DNA from: Rhodanobacter sp. C01
GTDB lineage: Bacteria; Pseudomonadota; Gammaproteobacteria; Xanthomonadales; Rhodanobacteraceae
Length of the DNA: 64,000 nt
Assembly (NCBI RefSeq): GCF_002001045.1
Contig: NZ_MUNR01000008.1
Coordinates: forward strand, 1-64,000
Direction: 5' to 3'
Of the stretch, positions 30,769-38,820 are shown piece by piece; position 1 is the first letter of the stretch; each line of letters starts with the position of its first letter. A model generated the notes under the pieces. The model did not search any database. It was not told the origin of the DNA and was given only the letters and a program-made list of their open reading frames with translations. A program made the translations under genes and the position numbers.

Positions 30769-32033
30769 TATTCCTGCAGAAGGGTATCGATCAGTTGCAT
30801 GGTCCGCTGCACCGCGCCACGTTCGCGCTCGAACACGTGCTGCGCCGCCAGACCCATCCGCTCGCGCGTGGCGCCATCAAGCAACAGCTGCAGCACGTCA
30901 GGACCAAGTTGATTGCTGTCCGGCACACGCGCGGCACCTCCATGTTCGATCAGGAGGTGTGTGATCTCCTCGAAATTGAAGGTATGCGGCCCGACCAGTA
31001 CCGGCACCGACAAGGCCGCCGGTTCCAGCACGTTGTGGCCGCCGATCGGCACCAGGCTGCCGCCGACGAAGGCCACATCGGCGGCAGCAAAGAACGGCAT
31101 CAGTTGCCCCATCGCATCGATCACGAAAACCTGGCTCGACGGTGACGGGACGCCATGGGCGCTGCGCGTGGCGACTGCGAAGCCCAGGCTGCGCACGGCT
31201 TGCTCGACCACACGAAAACGCTCCGGATGACGTGGCGCCAGCAGCAGCAACGCATCAGGCAGTCGCTTGAGTACCTGCAGATGCGCCTCCAGCACGACCA
31301 GCTCCTCGCCTTCGTGCGTGCTGGCGGCCATCCATACCGGCCGCAGCGGTCCCCAGTGCCCGCGCATGGCGGCGCCATCCGCCACCGCCCCTTCGGGTAT
31401 CGGCATGTCGAACTTCATGTTGCCGGTGACCACGATCTGTTGCGGGTCGGCACCGAGCAACCGGTAGCGGGCCGCATCCGTGCGCGACTGCGCGGCAATC
31501 TGGCGCACGCAGCGCAACGCCGAACGCGCCAGCGAGCGCAGCGGCCGATAGCCGCGCATCGAGCGCCCGGACAATCGCGCGTTGACGATCATCAACGGGA
31601 TCCCGCGACGGCGACAGGCGAAATACAGGTTTGGCCAGATCTCGGTTTCCACGATCAATGCCAGCCGTGGCCGCACCTTTTTCAGGAAACGGCCCACCGA
31701 ATACGGCAGGTCATATGGCAGATAGACATGGAACACGCTGTCGCCGAACAACTGATGCACTCGTGCGGTACCGGTCGGCGTGACGGTGGTGATCACCACC
31801 GGTGCATTCGGGTAATCCCGGCGCAGCGCCTTGATCAACGGTTCGGCCGCATTCACCTCGCCGACCGACACCGCGTGAACCCACAGGCTGCCACTGAAGC
31901 CTGGCGCCTGGAAAAATCCGAAGCGTTCCGGCCAGCGCCGATGGTACGGCCGTGAACGCACTCCGCGCGCAAGCAAGCGCAGCACCAGCAACGGTGTCAC
32001 CAGGTACATCGCGAGTGTGTAGAGATAGCGCAA
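30768..32033 (-). CDS. waaA: 3-deoxy-D-manno-octulosonic acid (Kdo) transferase
   Basis: Adds Kdo from CMP-Kdo to the lipid A precursor at the inner membrane, an essential LPS step. Landmarks: WVHAVSVGEVNAAEPL, TTVTPTGTARV, YLPYDLPYSVGRFL, LALIVETEIWPNL, the GNMKFD strand and GGSLVPIGGHNVLEPAAL. I set the start at TTG 32033: the N-terminus LRYLYTLAMYLVTPLLVLRL then aligns with the membrane anchor of known WaaA, a GGGG ribosome site precedes it and a TATACT -10 lies at 32060-32065. The open frame runs to 32591 but that part is antisense to lpxL. Length 421. Confidence 0.94.
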   Translation of the reverse strand: MRYLYTLAMYLVTPLLVLRLLARGVRSRPYHRRWPERFGFFQAPGFSGSLWVHAVSVGEVNAAEPLIKALRRDYPNAPVVITTVTPTGTARVHQLFGDSVFHVYLPYDLPYSVGRFLKKVRPRLALIVETEIWPNLYFACRRRGIPLMIVNARLSGRSMRGYRPLRSLARSALRCVRQIAAQSRTDAARYRLLGADPQQIVVTGNMKFDMPIPEGAVADGAAMRGHWGPLRPVWMAASTHEGEELVVLEAHLQVLKRLPDALLLLAPRHPERFRVVEQAVRSLGFAVATRSAHGVPSPSSQVFVIDAMGQLMPFFAAADVAFVGGSLVPIGGHNVLEPAALSVPVLVGPHTFNFEEITHLLIEHGGAARVPDSNQLGPDVLQLLLDGATRERMGLAAQHVFERERGAVQRTMQLIDTLLQE

Positions 32034-32059
32034 CGGTCGACCCCTGCAGGCAACGCGGG

Positions 32060-32111
32060 AGTATAGCGACAGCCGCTCATCCGAGCCGGATCGGGTTCGG
32101 GCCGTTACAAT
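32060..32111. promoter_or_regulatory. Divergent promoter region waaA / lpxL
   Basis: On the minus strand TATACT (32060-32065) is placed to start transcription about 20 bases before the waaA TTG. On the plus strand TACAAT (32106-32111) would start transcription near 32118, just before the lpxL start codons. Both -35 regions are weak. Confidence 0.45.
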
Positions 32112-32127
32112 GCCGACGATGCCCGGC

Positions 32128-33045
32128 ATGTCCCGCCCCACCTTCACCCACTCACTGCTTGCGCCGCGCCACTGGCCGGCATGGCTGGGTGCGGCTGTCA
32201 TCTGGCTGATTGCGCAACTGCCGCAGGCGGCACTCTTATGGCTGGGTCGTCGGCTTGGCGCCCTGGTGCTGCGGGTGCCTTCGGAACGGCGACATATCGC
32301 CGAAACGAATATCGCCCTGTGCTTTCCCGAACTCGACGCGGCCGCGCAGGCCGCGCTGGTCGACGCCAACCTGCGCGACATCGGCTTGATGCTGGTCGAA
32401 TTTGCGCTGGGCTGGATGGGCAGCGACCGCCGCATGGCGCGCATCCCGACCCGCATCGAAGGACTGCAGCATCTGGAAGCGGCGCGTGCACAAGGCAAGG
32501 GTGTGCTGCTGGTCGGCGGCCACTTTTCGCACCTGGAGCTGTGCGCGCGACTCGTCTCGCAGCGCATCCGCATTTCCGGCATGTACCGCAAGATGGACTC
32601 GGCCGTGTTCGAGTGGACCGTACTGCGCGCACGACTGCATTACGCCGAGGCGATGTTCGACAAGGACGACATCCGCGGCACCGTGAAACATCTGCGCAAC
32701 GGCGGCACGCTGTGGTACGCGCCGGACCAGGACATGCGCAGCAAGGACAGCGTGTTCGTGCCGTTCTTCGGCGTGCCGGCGGCCACCATCACCGCCACCC
32801 ATCACCTGGCGCGGCTGTCCGGCGCGGTGGTGATCCCGTTCTTCCACCGCCGCCTGCCCGGAAACCAGGGCTATGCGCTGCGCCTGGGCGCGCCACTGAC
32901 AGATTTTCCGAGCCCGGATGTGCTGACCGACACCGCCCGCGTCAATGCCTGCATCGAGCAGATGGTGCGCGAAGCGCCCGAGCAGTACCTGTGGGTGCAC
33001 AAGCGGTTCAAGACGCGACCGCCGGATACGCCAGCGGTGTACTGA
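32128..33045 (+). CDS. lpxL: Lipid A biosynthesis acyltransferase (LpxL/HtrB-type)
   Basis: Transfers a secondary acyl chain to Kdo2-lipid A. The 305-residue protein has an N-terminal membrane helix (WLGAAVIWLIAQLPQAALLWLG), the ERRHIAETNIALCFPEL segment, the catalytic HX4E motif in GGHFSHLELC, APDQDMRSKDSVFVPFFG and HKRFKTRPP near the end, all typical. ATGs at 32110, 32119 and 32128 compete; the first lies within the putative -10, so 32119 or 32128 is more likely. It is divergent from waaA. Confidence 0.9.
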   Translation: MSRPTFTHSLLAPRHWPAWLGAAVIWLIAQLPQAALLWLGRRLGALVLRVPSERRHIAETNIALCFPELDAAAQAALVDANLRDIGLMLVEFALGWMGSDRRMARIPTRIEGLQHLEAARAQGKGVLLVGGHFSHLELCARLVSQRIRISGMYRKMDSAVFEWTVLRARLHYAEAMFDKDDIRGTVKHLRNGGTLWYAPDQDMRSKDSVFVPFFGVPAATITATHHLARLSGAVVIPFFHRRLPGNQGYALRLGAPLTDFPSPDVLTDTARVNACIEQMVREAPEQYLWVHKRFKTRPPDTPAVY

Positions 33046-33211
33046 GCCCGACAGGCGGGCGAAAGGCGGCCGCGTGTGAAATGACGCCCGCCGTCCCATC
33101 AGCCTTGTCCGCCATGCCAATCCATTCCTGCCCGCGTCTGCCGTGCCGGCATCAGTCCGGGTGCGCATGCGCTTTCCGGCGACATGCATCCCTCCTGAGG
33201 CGGATAGCCGC

Positions 33212-33958
33212 ATGAGCCGCGATCCAACGCCGCGGGCCGATGCCCTGCCGATCCTCACCTACCACAACATCGCGCGCGCACCGCGCGGGATCCGCCGCTG
33301 GCGCAGCCTGTATGTGAGCCCCGGCGCGTTTGCGCGGCAGCTGTGGCTACTGCGGCGATTCGGCTACACCGGGCTGTCCATGGCCGCCGCCATGCCGTAT
33401 CTGCGCGGCGAGCGCAGTGGCCGCATCGCCGTGATCACCCTGGACGACGGCTATGCGGACAACCTCGACCATGCCTTGCCGCTCCTGCAGCAGCATGGTT
33501 TCAGCGCGACCTGCTACGTGGTCAGCGGCAGCATCGGCCAGTACAACCAGTGGGATGCAGAGCGGCTGGGCGTGCGCAAGCCGTTGATGTCGGTGGAGCA
33601 ATTGCGTGATTGGCACCGCGGTGGCATGGAGATCGGCGCACATACCCGCAGCCACCCCCGCCTGACCCAATGCAGCGACGCACAACTGCGGGACGAGATC
33701 CACGGCAGCAAGGCCACGCTCGAGGATCACCTCGGCACACCGGTCACGCAATTCTGCTACCCGTACGGCGATGCCGACGATCGCGTGGCCGATATGGTGC
33801 GCGAAACAGGCTTTGCCGCGGCCACTACCACGGCGCGCGGTCGGGCCAGCGCCGGCATGGACCTGTGGCAGTTGCCGCGCGTGCAGATCGCACGCCACCA
33901 CCTGCTGCCGCAATTCGCCATGCGCGTGATGTCGGGTTACGAGGATCGCCGCGCGTGA
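33212..33958 (+). CDS. Polysaccharide deacetylase (NodB domain), cytoplasmic
   Basis: A 248-residue NodB-homology protein. The metal triad is visible: the second Asp in ITLDDGYADN, and the two His of HTRSHPRL; the CYPYGDADDRV segment is the family arginine/proline motif region. There is no signal peptide, so it should act in the cytoplasm, presumably on a lipid-linked or nucleotide-linked sugar of the LPS core. It overlaps the next glycosyltransferase start by four bases, which couples them. Which acyl group is removed is unknown. Confidence 0.88.
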   Translation: MSRDPTPRADALPILTYHNIARAPRGIRRWRSLYVSPGAFARQLWLLRRFGYTGLSMAAAMPYLRGERSGRIAVITLDDGYADNLDHALPLLQQHGFSATCYVVSGSIGQYNQWDAERLGVRKPLMSVEQLRDWHRGGMEIGAHTRSHPRLTQCSDAQLRDEIHGSKATLEDHLGTPVTQFCYPYGDADDRVADMVRETGFAAATTTARGRASAGMDLWQLPRVQIARHHLLPQFAMRVMSGYEDRRA

Positions 33959-35031
33959 AACTGCTCTTTGTCGGCACCAATCCCGAGAATACCGGGGCCG
34001 CCAGCCACTTCGTCACCTTGGTACAAGCCATGGCCGAGGCCGGGCATGAGATCAGCGTCGTGACCTATCCCGACGGCATGATCTGGCAGGGATTGGCGCA
34101 GTCCGGCGTACGGCTGTACAAGGCGAAATTCCGCAATGTGTTCGACCTGCGCGGCCACGCCGCGGTCTTCAAGGCCGCGCGAGATCTGAAGCCCGACTGG
34201 CTAATCGGCAACTTCGGCAAGGAGTATTGGCCACTGATCCTGGCCGGATGGGTGCTGCGCGTGCCAGTCGCGCTGTTCCGGCATCGCACGCCGCCGATGA
34301 AGCAGCTTTCCGCCTGGCTGATCCCACGCCTTGCACAGCGGTTTCTGACCGTCTCGAAAAATGCCCGCCAAGCCTATCTGGACCGGGGCATTCCGGGTGA
34401 TCTGGTACGGGTGCTCTACAACCCGGTGAACATGCAGCTGTGCCGGTTCGATCCGCAGCAACGCAGCGAAATCCGGCGTTCGCTCGGCCTGGACGAGGAA
34501 GCGATCGTGCTCGGCTATGCCGGACGCATCCACGGGCGCAAAGGTGTCTTTCCGCTGTTCGAAGCCGCCTCGGCGGCCATGGCCGTGGAACCCCGGCTGC
34601 ATTGCGTGTGGGTAGGCGACGGCCCGGATGCCCCGACCCTGCGCGAGCGCGCCACTGCACATCCGACCTCAGCCCGGCATCATTTCCCGGGCTGGACCCA
34701 CGACGTCCATCCGTATTACAGCGCGTTCTCCATGCTGGCCTTTCCATCGATCGCGACGGAAACCTTCGGCCGTGTCTCGATCGAGGCGCAGGCCGCCGGC
34801 ATACCCGTACTGGGCAGCGATATCGGCGGGATTCCGGAGACGCTGGAAACGGGTGTGACCGGCCTGTTGCTGCCACCGGGCGACGTGGTCGCCTGGCGCG
34901 AGGCGATCCTGAGGCTGTGCGATCCGTCGCTCCGGAAGCCGATGGGCGCAGCTGCCCATGAATACGTGCAACAGCATTTCAGTACGCGCGTGATCGCCGA
35001 CGAGTTCCGGCGGATCCTGGCCGAGGACTGA
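33955..35031 (+). CDS. Glycosyltransferase family 4, LPS core/surface polysaccharide
   Basis: A 358-residue GT-B glycosyltransferase starting at GTG, which overlaps the deacetylase stop (GTGA). Seen: GTNPENTGAASHFVTLVQAMAEAGHE at the N-terminus, YNPVNMQLCRFDPQ in the linker, LGYAGRIHGRKGVFPLFEA, and the nucleotide-sugar motif PSIATETFGRVSIEAQAAGIPVLGSDIGGIPE with the family EX7E pair. Sugar donor and acceptor cannot be told. Its end forms a 9-bp hairpin with the end of the opposite GT2 gene. Confidence 0.9.
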   Translation: MKLLFVGTNPENTGAASHFVTLVQAMAEAGHEISVVTYPDGMIWQGLAQSGVRLYKAKFRNVFDLRGHAAVFKAARDLKPDWLIGNFGKEYWPLILAGWVLRVPVALFRHRTPPMKQLSAWLIPRLAQRFLTVSKNARQAYLDRGIPGDLVRVLYNPVNMQLCRFDPQQRSEIRRSLGLDEEAIVLGYAGRIHGRKGVFPLFEAASAAMAVEPRLHCVWVGDGPDAPTLRERATAHPTSARHHFPGWTHDVHPYYSAFSMLAFPSIATETFGRVSIEAQAAGIPVLGSDIGGIPETLETGVTGLLLPPGDVVAWREAILRLCDPSLRKPMGAAAHEYVQQHFSTRVIADEFRRILAED

Positions 35032-35054
35032 CTCTTTGACGAATCAGTCAGTCC
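35025..35054. terminator. Hairpin at the convergent end of two glycosyltransferase genes
   Basis: GGACTGACT (35025-35033) pairs with AGTCAGTCC (35046-35054). The stem includes the last codons and stop of the GT4 gene and the last codon(s) of the opposite GT2 gene. No long U-run is present. Confidence 0.5.
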
Positions 35055-35809
35055 TTCCGCTGCTGCAGTTCGTACAATTTGGCGTATTTCAGGAACGCAT
35101 AGAACGCGTGGATGCGGGCGGCGATGAAGCCGGCCCAGCCCGAGCGGTAATGTCCACGAAGCGCGTAATAGCGCAGGAAGGCCACCGCCGGATAGGCCAC
35201 CATGCGCAAACGCAGCCAGGAGACCTTGCGCGGGGCCAGATCCGCCAGCTGCATGGTGGAATAACGATTGGCCTTTGCGACACGCCCCGCGATATCGGGC
35301 TCGCCAGCATGATCGATCACCACATCGAGCACACCGATCGAACCATCCACCAGCACCGACTCGTGGACCTGGTGATCGCTCATCCGCGCACGCTGTCGGT
35401 CGAACAGCCGCACGTAGTGATTGAGCCGGCTGTGCAATGATTGCCAGCGCCAGAACTGCCATTCACGCCGCCACAGCTGATAGCCCGCATGTGCCGGTGC
35501 CTGCAATGTCTGCTGCAGGATGGCGACACCGGCCGGCGCGAGCGACTCATCGGAGTCGAGCAACAGCACCCAGCGCTGGCTGGCCAGGTCGATTGCTGCC
35601 TGCTTCTGCGCGCTGTAGCCGGTAAACGGCTGGACATGGATATGCGCGCCGTAATGCGCGGCAATCGCCAGCGTGGCGTCGGTCGAACCCGAGTCCAGCA
35701 CCACGATCTCGTCCGCCCATGCCACCGAGCGCAGGCAGGCATCGAGCGTGCCGGCGTTGTTCATCGTGGTCACCACGACCGACAACGGTTCACGCTGGCT
35801 CATCGTCAT
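35048..35809 (-). CDS. Glycosyltransferase family 2 (WaaE/KdtX-like)
   Basis: A 253-residue GT-A enzyme: SVVVTTMNNAGTLDACLRSVAWADEIVVLDSGSTD is the nucleotide site, LLLDSDESLAP holds the DxD-type metal motif, and HESVLVDG matches the KdtX/WaaE branch, which adds the first glucose to LPS inner-core heptose in enterics. The C-terminal region LRYYALRGHYRSGWAGFIAARIHAFYAFLKYAKLYE looks membrane-associating. Its start overlaps the end of the waaL gene by 20 bases, so they are translated from one transcript. Confidence 0.88.
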   Translation of the reverse strand: MTMSQREPLSVVVTTMNNAGTLDACLRSVAWADEIVVLDSGSTDATLAIAAHYGAHIHVQPFTGYSAQKQAAIDLASQRWVLLLDSDESLAPAGVAILQQTLQAPAHAGYQLWRREWQFWRWQSLHSRLNHYVRLFDRQRARMSDHQVHESVLVDGSIGVLDVVIDHAGEPDIAGRVAKANRYSTMQLADLAPRKVSWLRLRMVAYPAVAFLRYYALRGHYRSGWAGFIAARIHAFYAFLKYAKLYELQQRKD

Positions 35810-37055
35810 CCTCCACCACGTGCAGCGCGGCGCACCACAGCCCGAGCAGCCAGCCGAACAGCAGACCCCACCACGCCGAATAGAAGGCCAGATGAGTGTT
35901 CAACGGGAACAGCATCACGCCCAGCGCCAGTGTGGCCGGGAATGCGCGCGTGCGCGCCACCGGCCCGACCTGACGCCATGCGCGCCATGCCAACACGCCT
36001 CCAGCCAGCCACAAAAACAGGCCAAGCACACCGGTTTCGGTGAGTATCTCCAGCACCAGCTGATGCGGATGACAGGCACCCTCGCCGACACCGCACGACT
36101 CGGCGGTGAGGAAGTGATCATTGGCCGGCGCGTAGTGCGGATAGGCGTAACGGAAACCGCGCACACCGACGCCATTGATCGGGTGCGCCGCAATGATCTC
36201 CACGCTGGTGTGCCAGATATCCAGTCGGCCACTGAGTGCGGTATCGATGGACTGACCGGTGCCATGCAACGCAAGCAGGGTGCGATCCATCCGCAACTGG
36301 AATCGCGTGGAAGTTTTCCAGGCAATACCACCCGCAAGCGCCAACAGCAGCACACCGGCCACGCAGAATCCGGCAAAGCGCCATGCCGAGCGCGCCTCAC
36401 GCCAGGCAAAGCCCAACGCCACGAGGGTGTAGCACAGCCATGCCGCGCGTGAACCGGCCAGCAGTACCGGCCCCAGCATCAGCAGGAAAGCCAGCAGCAG
36501 ACCGGGCGCGCCCCAGCGCCGCCGCGCCGCCCACAGTGCAAACGGCGAGAGTACCGCCAGCGTCGGACCCAGCTTGAGATCGGTGGCGCCGAAGATGCCG
36601 GAAACACGCTCGGCCTCGGCATGCCCGCCCAGGCTCCAGCCAGTCAGTGCCTGTACCCAGGCATCGAGGGTCCACAACACCAGTACCAGTGCCACTGCGA
36701 GGTACAGCGCCTGCAACTTGCTGTCGCGGCGAATCGCGAAGCATGCATACAGGCCAAGCGGCACATAGCGCAGCAGGGCCACCACCGTGCCCCAGCTCTT
36801 GCCAGGCACGATCGAATCGAACGCGGAGAACAGTGCGGCGAGAATGTAGGCACCGAGCAGCCACAGCAGCAGGCGCGCGCCGGCATGCTGTTGCAAGGCC
36901 CGCGGATCCCGCGCAAACAACAGGATTACCCCGAGCAGGCACAGGAAGGTGCCCAGCTCGGAGCTGCGTCCCAACGGCAGCAGGGCCACCACCAGCCAAT
37001 ACGGCAGCAGCGGCGAACGCAGCGCCGCCTTGAGCGAGGTACCGAAAGAGTTCAT
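35790..37055 (-). CDS. waaL: O-antigen ligase family protein (WaaL/Wzy_C)
   Basis: A polytopic membrane protein of 421 residues with about 12 helices and one large periplasmic loop (RMDRTLLALHGTGQ to ACHPHQLVLEILTETG) that carries the NGVGVRGFRYAYPHYA and HPHQ residues expected of the Wzy_C/WaaL family. The likely role is joining O-antigen or another glycan to the lipid A core, but a polymerase role cannot be excluded. I chose ATG 37055 rather than 37085 because TACAAT at 37084-37089 looks like its -10. Confidence 0.85.
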   Translation of the reverse strand: MNSFGTSLKAALRSPLLPYWLVVALLPLGRSSELGTFLCLLGVILLFARDPRALQQHAGARLLLWLLGAYILAALFSAFDSIVPGKSWGTVVALLRYVPLGLYACFAIRRDSKLQALYLAVALVLVLWTLDAWVQALTGWSLGGHAEAERVSGIFGATDLKLGPTLAVLSPFALWAARRRWGAPGLLLAFLLMLGPVLLAGSRAAWLCYTLVALGFAWREARSAWRFAGFCVAGVLLLALAGGIAWKTSTRFQLRMDRTLLALHGTGQSIDTALSGRLDIWHTSVEIIAAHPINGVGVRGFRYAYPHYAPANDHFLTAESCGVGEGACHPHQLVLEILTETGVLGLFLWLAGGVLAWRAWRQVGPVARTRAFPATLALGVMLFPLNTHLAFYSAWWGLLFGWLLGLWCAALHVVEDDDEPA

Positions 37056-37083
37056 GCGCGGATCGAGGTGGAGGCGATCACGC

Positions 37084-37089
37084 ATTGTA
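37084..37089 (-). promoter_or_regulatory. Candidate -10 for the waaL-GT2 transcript
   Basis: TACAAT on the minus strand, 29 bases upstream of the chosen waaL start. The -35 is not evident, so this is tentative; it matters because it would place the upstream ATG (37085) before the transcript start. Confidence 0.35.
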
Positions 37090-37117
37090 GGCGAGCCGGA
37101 TGGCCGCGGATTGCCGC

Positions 37118-38272
37118 TCAGTCGCCGGCGGTCACTTCATCGTACAAGGCCAGCGTGGCCTGCTGCATGTCGATCAGGCGATAGCTCTGCAACGGCGAAA
37201 TCGACGGTGCCACCCGCAGCAACTCGGCGGCACGCTCCACCAGACGTTCGCGGTCCCCCGGGGGAACCCGACCGGCCGGATACAGTTCGGCCAGCAGTTC
37301 GCCCACGCCACCATGCGCGTAGCCGAGCACTGGCCGACACAACGACAACGCCTCGATCACGGTACGTCCGAACGACTCGGGCTTGTTCGACAGCTGCAGT
37401 ACCAGCGCAGATACCGCATAAATATCGCGAACATCGTTGCGCGGTGGTGCCAGCACGACCTGCGTGGTCACCCCACGCATGCTGATCAGCTCGCGCAATT
37501 CCTTCACATAGGCCTCGCGGCCGGGCTCGATCACGCCCAGCAGCAACAGGCGCGCCTCGATCCCTCGCCGCTTCAGGTCGGCCAGCAGCTCGATCGCATC
37601 ATGGTGACCCTTCAGGCGCGTGCCGCGTCCAGGCAGCGTCAGCAAGGGCGCGCCGGTCAAGGCGGGAAACTCCGCAAAAAATGCCTTCTTCCATGCGTCG
37701 TCAGGCCAATGCCCGTACGGGAATGCGTCGGGGTCGATGCCTCGCGGAATCACCCGCACCTTGGCTGGCTCCAGCCAACGATAATGACTGAGCACGTAGT
37801 CACGCACGGTCTGCGAGACTGCGATCACCCGCTCTCCACGCAACAGGATCGCGCTGTAATTTCCCGGCGAATTGAGTCCGTGCACGGTGGTGATGAAGTG
37901 TGGCCGCGGCGTCATCCCCTTCAACGCCCACCAGCCCATCCAGGCCGGCAGCCGCGAACGGGCATGCACAATGTCGGGCTTGAGCTCGCGCAACACCCGG
38001 CGCAATGCACCCAGACGGGTCAGCGTGCCCAGCGATTTGCGGCCGAGATCGAGCGTGACATGTTCACTGCCTTCAGCCAGCAACTGTGCGGTCAGCCGGC
38101 CACCGGCCGAGATCACCACCGAGCGGTGCCCGGCCTGCACGAGTGCCCGGGCAATTTCCAGCGCCGAACGCTCCGCACCACCCGAATGCAGTGCGGGGAT
38201 CAGCTGGACTACAGTCAGCAGCCTGGCGGGAACGACAATGCTGGACATGAGCTCTGGACTGGCGGCTTTCAT
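37118..38272 (-). CDS. Glycosyltransferase family 4, WaaG/RfaB-type
   Basis: A 384-residue GT-B enzyme. LLTVVQLIPALHSGGAERSALEIARALVQAGH is the typical N-terminal acceptor domain, IVHARSRLPAWMGWWAL and ITTVHGLNSPG follow, and the C-terminal half has LPGRGTRLKGHHDAIELLADL and KPESFGRTVIEALSLCRPVLGYAHGGVGE with the EX7E-type donor site. This resembles GTs of LPS outer-core assembly. Start is uncertain (TTG 38284, ATG 38272 or ATG 38248). It is upstream of waaL on the same strand and may begin that operon. Confidence 0.88.
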   Translation of the reverse strand: MKAASPELMSSIVVPARLLTVVQLIPALHSGGAERSALEIARALVQAGHRSVVISAGGRLTAQLLAEGSEHVTLDLGRKSLGTLTRLGALRRVLRELKPDIVHARSRLPAWMGWWALKGMTPRPHFITTVHGLNSPGNYSAILLRGERVIAVSQTVRDYVLSHYRWLEPAKVRVIPRGIDPDAFPYGHWPDDAWKKAFFAEFPALTGAPLLTLPGRGTRLKGHHDAIELLADLKRRGIEARLLLLGVIEPGREAYVKELRELISMRGVTTQVVLAPPRNDVRDIYAVSALVLQLSNKPESFGRTVIEALSLCRPVLGYAHGGVGELLAELYPAGRVPPGDRERLVERAAELLRVAPSISPLQSYRLIDMQQATLALYDEVTAGD

Positions 38273-38325
38273 TCCTTGACGCAAGCAAAAACAATGCCGC
38301 CGGCCATCCGGATGAAGCCAGCCGA

Positions 38326-38535
38326 TCAGTCGCGCAGGACGTATTGCGCGCCACAGTAGGCACAGGTTGACTCGCCGCCGTCATCGACGATCGGCAGGTA
38401 CACCTTCGGATGCGAATTCCACAGTGCCATGCCCGGCATCGGGCAGGACAGCGGCAGGTCCTTGCGCGTCACTTCGTAACGATTTTCGGCATTTGCCGGT
38501 ATCAGCGGCACCGCCGCGGAAAGGGGACCCGACAT
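38326..38535 (-). CDS. Zinc-finger (zf-CHCC) domain protein
   Basis: A 69-residue protein of the zf-CHCC/NDUFS6-like family: ENRYEVTRKDLPLSCPMP, LWNSHPKVYLPIVDDGGESTCAYCGAQYVL shows the Cys, His and paired Cys ligands for one zinc. Proteobacterial members are small cytoplasmic proteins of unknown function, often near LPS or respiratory genes. ATG 38535 has a GGAG site nine bases upstream. It lies just before the GT4 gene on the same strand, with 53 bases between, so co-transcription is possible. Confidence 0.9.
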   Translation of the reverse strand: MSGPLSAAVPLIPANAENRYEVTRKDLPLSCPMPGMALWNSHPKVYLPIVDDGGESTCAYCGAQYVLRD

Positions 38536-38820
38536 GGGCAAACTCCAGGCTGGATATCAGGCGTCGAATGGTAGCAGGCCGATGGCATTGCCTGCGCCCG
38601 GCAGCATTCCTGAAGGGGCTTTCGAGCGCTGCCTGCAACGCGTCGTGACAGATCCGGGCCAGCCATGATCACTTGGCCGAACGCTTTCAGCGCGCTGTCA
38701 GACGGAAACCCGAACCAGCCGAAGGACATAGCCCTTGCGGTCAATACAGATTGCGCTCCCCCAAGCCGAGAATCCCTGGGCGGTTTGCATCGGAACCGCC
38801 GGCCTCAAGGGGACACACTC

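Noticed and set aside
32034..32591. N-terminal extension of the waaA frame by 186 residues
   Set aside because: It is antisense to the lpxL coding start, Ser/Arg-rich, and the true WaaA N-terminus begins at the TTG near 32033.
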